Shown here piece by piece: positions 60,513 through 64,000 of a stretch of 64,000 nt of DNA. A program made the translations under genes and the position numbers. The stretch comes from Nitrospirota bacterium (GTDB taxonomy: Bacteria > Nitrospirota > Nitrospiria > Nitrospirales > Nitrospiraceae). The stretch covers positions 1 through 64,000 of the forward strand of contig JACQEY010000111.1 in NCBI GenBank assembly GCA_016200355.1. The letters run 5' to 3'. How positions within the stretch are numbered: position 1 is the stretch's first letter; every line of letters starts with the position of its first letter. Under the pieces are notes generated by a model. The model made no database searches and was not told the DNA's origin. It saw only the letters and a list, made by a program, of their open reading frames with translations.

Positions 60513-60683
60513 TCACGCTTGCAACCATAGGCGCATCTGAACCTCTCCGGCTCTGCTAGGAACCCCGATAAACCAAAGACCGTCATCATCTGCGCCGGGA
60601 TGTGTGACCTGCAACTGCGTGACTTGAACTCCGGGAAGCTCGGTCGTGAGTCGCTCGATAATCTGGTCAATGTCACGGGGCAT
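60513..60683 (-). CDS. Small hypothetical protein (56 aa), putative integron cassette ORF
   Basis: MPRDIDQIIERLTTELPGVQVTQLQVTHPGADDDGLWFIGVPSRAGEVQMRLWLQA; ATG 8 bp after GTTAGAC. Confidence 0.65.
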   Translation of the reverse strand: MPRDIDQIIERLTTELPGVQVTQLQVTHPGADDDGLWFIGVPSRAGEVQMRLWLQA

Positions 60684-60691
60684 AGGTGTAT

Positions 60692-60757
60692 GTCTAACGC
60701 TCAGGCTCAGTGGCGAGCCTGCGAAGCGGGATCGTACGTTGGAATCGCTGGTTGGGC
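60692..60757 (-). other. attC recombination site (best candidate)
   Basis: Minus strand GCCCAAC CAGCGATTCCAACGTACGATCCCGCTTCGCAGGCTCGCCACTGAGCCTGAGC GTTAGAC; both consensus core sites present, CAGGCTC/GAGCCTG internal stem. Confidence 0.75.
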
Positions 60758-61258
60758 AGCTACGGATTGTGAACTGGATAGTGCTTGAACAAACTCTTGG
60801 GGCCGCTCTGGCGAAATGAGCCAAGGGCGTCCAGCCGTGCGATCGATCCACACGAGATCATTGATCCGAGAAATGTACATCTGAACAATCCCTCGCCGTT
60901 GAGTCCAGAGCCAGCCAAACCCGCCCCAAAGACCGCCAGCGCCGACTCGCAGGCCCCAGCCTACTTGTGGTTTTAGATCTCGCCCATTGACGATGCGTAC
61001 GTCTGAGATACTGCCACGTGAAATCTGCCTCCGCTTAAGTGGCCAGATTACTTCGAGCCCATCCTGATGCACCACAAACTGAGTTGGGCGGAAGCGAAGC
61101 CAAACCCAGGAGTAGATCGCCACCAGCAAGATGGTGGGCGCAATCAAGAGAGCCCTACCGAATACGGCGCTGAGCACAAATAGGACTGGCAGCGCCAAGA
61201 GCATGAGCGTAATGATTCGAATCATCGTGCACATTGGCGCAATCCGGAATATTTTCAT
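60707..61258 (-). CDS. Membrane protein with PH-like region, putative integron cassette ORF
   Basis: Two TM helices then RFRPTQFVVHQDGLEVIWPLKRRQISRGSISDVRIV; stop lies within the adjacent attC. Confidence 0.7.
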   Translation of the reverse strand: MKIFRIAPMCTMIRIITLMLLALPVLFVLSAVFGRALLIAPTILLVAIYSWVWLRFRPTQFVVHQDGLEVIWPLKRRQISRGSISDVRIVNGRDLKPQVGWGLRVGAGGLWGGFGWLWTQRRGIVQMYISRINDLVWIDRTAGRPWLISPERPQEFVQALSSSQSVAAQPAIPTYDPASQARH

Positions 61259-61285
61259 CGAAGACGCGCTTTCGTTCAGCCAGAC

Positions 61286-61351
61286 GCCCACCGGCCAAGC
61301 TCAGCGGCGCGAGTTATCGCGTCCACCGGAGCCGTTCGTTCGGCGTTACGC
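61286..61351 (-). other. Degenerate attC-like site
   Basis: Minus strand GCGTAAC/GCCGAAC ... GAGCTTGGCCGGTGGGC. Confidence 0.4.
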
Positions 61352-61368
61352 CCACCGTTTCTTGGCAG

Positions 61369-61839
61369 TCAGGACTCCAACGACGCCGTGAGCAGTTCAA
61401 CATCCTTCATCGAAACTTTGCCTCTTCCTTCAATGACCAGACCTAGTTTGATCAGGTCGGGTCGTTGGCCCTTCTTCAGGTAAAAGGGAATCTCATAGGA
61501 AGCCCAGTTGGTAGTGCCAGTGATGGCTTGGTTCAGACCCTTTGAAAAGAACTCTCCACGGCCCGGCAGACGACACCACATTTCCAGGAACGCGCGGCCA
61601 GTCAGACCCTCGGTCTTCATCGTTGCTCTGTAAGTGAGGAGGCATTGTTCAGCGCCCGGGTTTGGAATCTCGAATAGCCGGATTGTCTGGTCTTCCTTGG
61701 AATCAACAACCCAGCAATCTTGCACAACGGTGATCGAATCCTTACTCACCGTCGCGTCACTGGTGTGGAACCGCCGAATCGTCTTAGGAGGCCCCGAAGG
61801 GTTGGGAACACTGGAGCTCGACTTAAGCCAATTAAGCAT
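61369..61839 (-). CDS. Hypothetical protein, putative integron cassette ORF
   Basis: 156 aa; beta-sandwich-like; follows the attC at 61889. Confidence 0.7.
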   Translation of the reverse strand: MLNWLKSSSSVPNPSGPPKTIRRFHTSDATVSKDSITVVQDCWVVDSKEDQTIRLFEIPNPGAEQCLLTYRATMKTEGLTGRAFLEMWCRLPGRGEFFSKGLNQAITGTTNWASYEIPFYLKKGQRPDLIKLGLVIEGRGKVSMKDVELLTASLES

Positions 61840-61888
61840 ACTTGTTCCCTCCCAATTCGATCGCAGCGAAAAAATCGTCTCTCTTGTC

Positions 61889-61984
61889 GCCGAACGTCAG
61901 AACTGAGCGACGCGGGCAGCCCAGCGTGTCCGCATTGGCAACTAAAGTGGCCCGCCCGCGTTCGCTCAAGTGATTTTGTTAGGC
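61889..61984 (-). other. attC recombination site
   Basis: Minus strand GCCTAAC AAAATCACTTGAGCGAACGCGGGC ... GCCCGCGTCGCTCAGTTCTGAC GTTCGGC; TGAGCGAACGCGGGC pairs with GCCCGCGTCGCTCA leaving one unpaired base. Confidence 0.7.
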
Positions 61985-62285
61985 TACGGCCCTCGAAACA
62001 CATTCATGTCTCCTCCGGTGTAGGCTTGCGAACGTCAGCAACACTCGACGGCAGCAAGCTTCGAACGCTCGAAAGTTCTGGCGTGCCTCTGTCAGACTCA
62101 ACTCGTAATTCGGGCCACCCCAAACCTCATCTGCGTTCAGGTCATCCTGTCCATCGTCGTGCCAGAGGCAAACCTGGCAAATTTTGTCACCACCGCGCTT
62201 CCTCAAGTGTGCGGTCGCCACAGCAAGGGCAACGATAAAGTGCGCCGTCTTCAGAACGCTTCTTTGAAACTTTGCCGGATGACAT
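61979..62285 (-). pseudogene. CPCC-type cysteine-rich protein gene with single-base frameshift, putative cassette ORF
   Basis: MSSGKVSKKRSEDGALYRCPCCGDRTLEEAR in one frame, then GGDKICQVCLWHDDGQDDLNADEVWGGPNYELSLTEARQNFRAFEACC in the next. Confidence 0.8.
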
Positions 62286-62298
62286 AGCGCTTGAAGTG

Positions 62299-62305
62299 GC
62301 CTAAC
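62299..62305 (-). other. Integron core site (GTTAGGC) at the cassette/array boundary
   Basis: Minus strand GTTAGGC CACTTCAAGCGCT ATG of the CPCC gene. Confidence 0.6.
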
Positions 62306-62513
62306 TATTAAGTAAGCTGCGGGGGGGGGCCATGTCGTTCAGTGGCGGCCTTCCCAACAGCCTTCTTATTCCTTCATGCCAGATTTTTAAGTATTGTCAT
62401 GCACCTTTGAATATGTGTCAATGAAACTTCATAGTATAAGATCGCCGGTCTGGCAGCCGATCTCCCTATTGGCCCGCAGCCTATTTCTGGCTGACGGAAG
62501 CACAACGGTCGGC

Positions 62514-62690
62514 TCACCCCAACCGATCCGCAGGACTGCAGACACCACGCCTACCTCGATTCAGTACATGCGTATAGATCATTGTCGTCGTCACGTTCTT
62601 ATGTCCAAGTAGTTCTTGGACTGTCCGAATATCGTACCCGTCCTCAAGAAGGTGGGTCGCGAAGGATTGGACGGAGTCTTCTGTGATGTC
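62514..62690 (-). pseudogene. C-terminal remnant of an integron-type tyrosine recombinase
   Basis: [54 protein letters not shown]; tyrosine-recombinase box 2 with LGHK and catalytic Tyr, IntI-like tail. Confidence 0.8.
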
Positions 62691-62698
62691 CAGCGTCG

Positions 62699-63070
62699 TT
62701 ACTCAGCATGTCCTTTCGCATGTGAATCCCATTGTTCCTGACCTGCTGGAGGTGCGATGGGACGACGAGGCAACGTCGATTTGAGGCTTTGGTCAAATGA
62801 GCGATGGGTTCCCTTCGGGTTCTTGTGCGGACGCAATCCTTTCTCACGGCGAAGTCGTTGAGGTTGGAGGTCGCTTCCCGGCCTCCGTTCTGGTTTCCTG
62901 CAGAGGTCGCAGGACGGTCGAAGTTCGGACTCGGTGTGCCCAGGAATCAAGGGTCTTGTGGATAGCGAAGAGGGTGGGGCTGTCGAGGGTTGTGCTAGGA
63001 CCTGATGGGGAAAGGTCAGGATGACGCCGATGGCGAGGAGTGCACCGAACATGGTTCGACCTTGTGCCAT
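62699..63070 (-). CDS. Hypothetical secreted protein
   Basis: Signal-like [21 protein letters not shown]; low-complexity tail. Confidence 0.5.
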   Translation of the reverse strand: MAQGRTMFGALLAIGVILTFPHQVLAQPSTAPPSSLSTRPLIPGHTESELRPSCDLCRKPERRPGSDLQPQRLRREKGLRPHKNPKGTHRSFDQSLKSTLPRRPIAPPAGQEQWDSHAKGHAE

Positions 63071-63314
63071 GATCCTTGTGGAAGCGCATACTCCATGCCA
63101 GAGCGGTCTGATTGACAATGCAAAAAGCCGCATGCTGTTATACCTGCGAGACTCGCGGGACTTGCGAGAAAAGCGGGAGGGGTGAGGTGTCCTGAAGGCT
63201 GAAGCTGGGAATGCCGAAGGTCTGGGTTCGAAGTGATGAACACTTCAGTCTTCAGCCTTCCCCTCGGCCTTCGGACTACGCCCGTCTCGCTGACGATTCA
63301 CGGAGGTTTACGCC

Positions 63315-63545
63315 ATGGATATGATGGGACGTGTGGGGCTGATCGAGATTCCAATCTTGATCGCACCAGATCAAAAGGTCTGGATGGATCGCATGATTAA
63401 GGAAGGCAAGATTGCCATTCCTCCGGGCGGGACTCTGGAAAAAGGCTCGCTCTATTCAATGTTTGTCCGCATGCTTCTGCATAACGCGATGGAAGAGCAG
63501 AAGAGGCAGGAGGTGTTGGACGCGGAAGACGAGGACGACGAATAA
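63315..63545 (+). CDS. Hypothetical acidic-tailed protein (76 aa)
   Basis: Good RBS-like GGAGG upstream; MDMMGRVGLIEIPILIAPDQKVWMDRMIKEGKIAIPPGGTLEKGSLYSMFVRMLLHNAMEEQ. Confidence 0.75.
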   Translation: MDMMGRVGLIEIPILIAPDQKVWMDRMIKEGKIAIPPGGTLEKGSLYSMFVRMLLHNAMEEQKRQEVLDAEDEDDE

Positions 63546-63668
63546 GCAGGATGCTGAAAACGGTTCCTTGCGTCGTTCTCACTTCGCTCAAGGCTTCAAC
63601 GTACTCAGAGTACGCCTCAGCCTTTCGCTCGCTGCGGCCTAGCAATGAACTCGTTTTGAGCATCCTGC
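63546..63668. repeat. REP-like palindromic element, subtype A
   Basis: GCAGGATGCTGAAAA ... TTTTGAGCATCCTGC with core CTTCGCTCAAGGCTTCAACGTAC...GCCTTTCGCTCGCTGCGGCC. Confidence 0.9.
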
Positions 63669-63791
63669 AAGCTGTTGAAAGTACCCGCCAGCGTCGTTCT
63701 CGCCTCGAAAGCATCCTCAACGTAGCCGGGGGCTACGCCTCCGGTGCTTTCATCGGCTGTGGCCTTGCTGGACAGTCGTTTTGAACAGCTT
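63669..63791. repeat. REP-like palindromic element, subtype B
   Basis: AAGCTGTTGAAA ... TTTGAACAGCTT, core CGTTCTCGCCTCGAAAGCATCCTCAACGTAGCC...GGCTACGCC. Confidence 0.9.
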
Positions 63792-63871
63792 CCCAGGATT
63801 GCTGCGCTGTATCTGAAACCATCCAAAACTGTATCAAACGAGATACGAACGACGCTTCACGAGCGACACGA

Positions 63872-64000
63872 TTAGAGGCTCTTCATCGCGGAATGTGCCG
63901 CTTTGATTGTGTAGTCGATATCGCGGGTTGAATGAGCGGTCGAAAGGAAGGCGGCTTCGAATTGAGAGGGGGCCAGGTACACCCCCTGTTCCAGCATCGC
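63872..64000 (-). CDS. hemL: Glutamate-1-semialdehyde 2,1-aminomutase, C-terminal part (truncated by window edge)
   Basis: [42 protein letters not shown]. Confidence 0.9.
   Translation of the reverse strand, partial: AMLEQGVYLAPSQFEAAFLSTAHSTRDIDYTIKAAHSAMKSL

Noticed and set aside
60446-60676. 76-aa minus-strand ORF
   Set aside because: Overlaps the better 60513-60683 ORF, whose start sits at the expected distance from an attC core.
62320-62329. Poly-G run as a phase-variation tract
   Set aside because: Lies in non-coding sequence between the integrase remnant and first cassette with no ORF it could switch; could also be a sequencing artefact.

Overview
Chromosomal window, about 64 kb, high GC and densely coded. 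Protein content and dispersed repeats suggest a Nitrospira-like bacterium (inference from family content, no database search). Most of it is housekeeping: ettA, tldD/pmbA pair, msrA, leuCD, xth, murJ, ogt, dtd, mtgA, engB, two PpiC/SurA-type foldases, mfd, rfaE2, gmhA, SPFH/NfeD, ybgC, hemL (partial), four PilZ proteins, a GspE/PilB-type ATPase and CorA. The most interesting region is about 58.57-62.70 kb. It looks like an unannotated chromosomal integron cassette array: a run of small, same-strand, mostly unknown ORFs (YcxB-like, PH-like, CPCC-type and others), each preceded by attC-like RYYYAAC...GTTRRRY sites, next to the C-terminal remnant of an integron-type tyrosine recombinase on the same strand. 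Immediately left of it is a stand-alone CARF/Cas02710-like protein with no CRISPR array in the window. The window also has many broken or rearranged genes: a fused TraT-like tandem, a dinB with an internal deletion, an in-frame core-deleted flavoprotein disulfide reductase, a decayed MscS channel, a decayed DUF1653 duplicate, murJ with an in-frame TGA, and a frameshifted CPCC cassette. Several families of intergenic inverted-repeat elements are present, one with perfect 24-bp arms around a remnant of a four-helix-bundle (S23/IVP-like) gene. All family calls are from reading motifs; nothing was searched.
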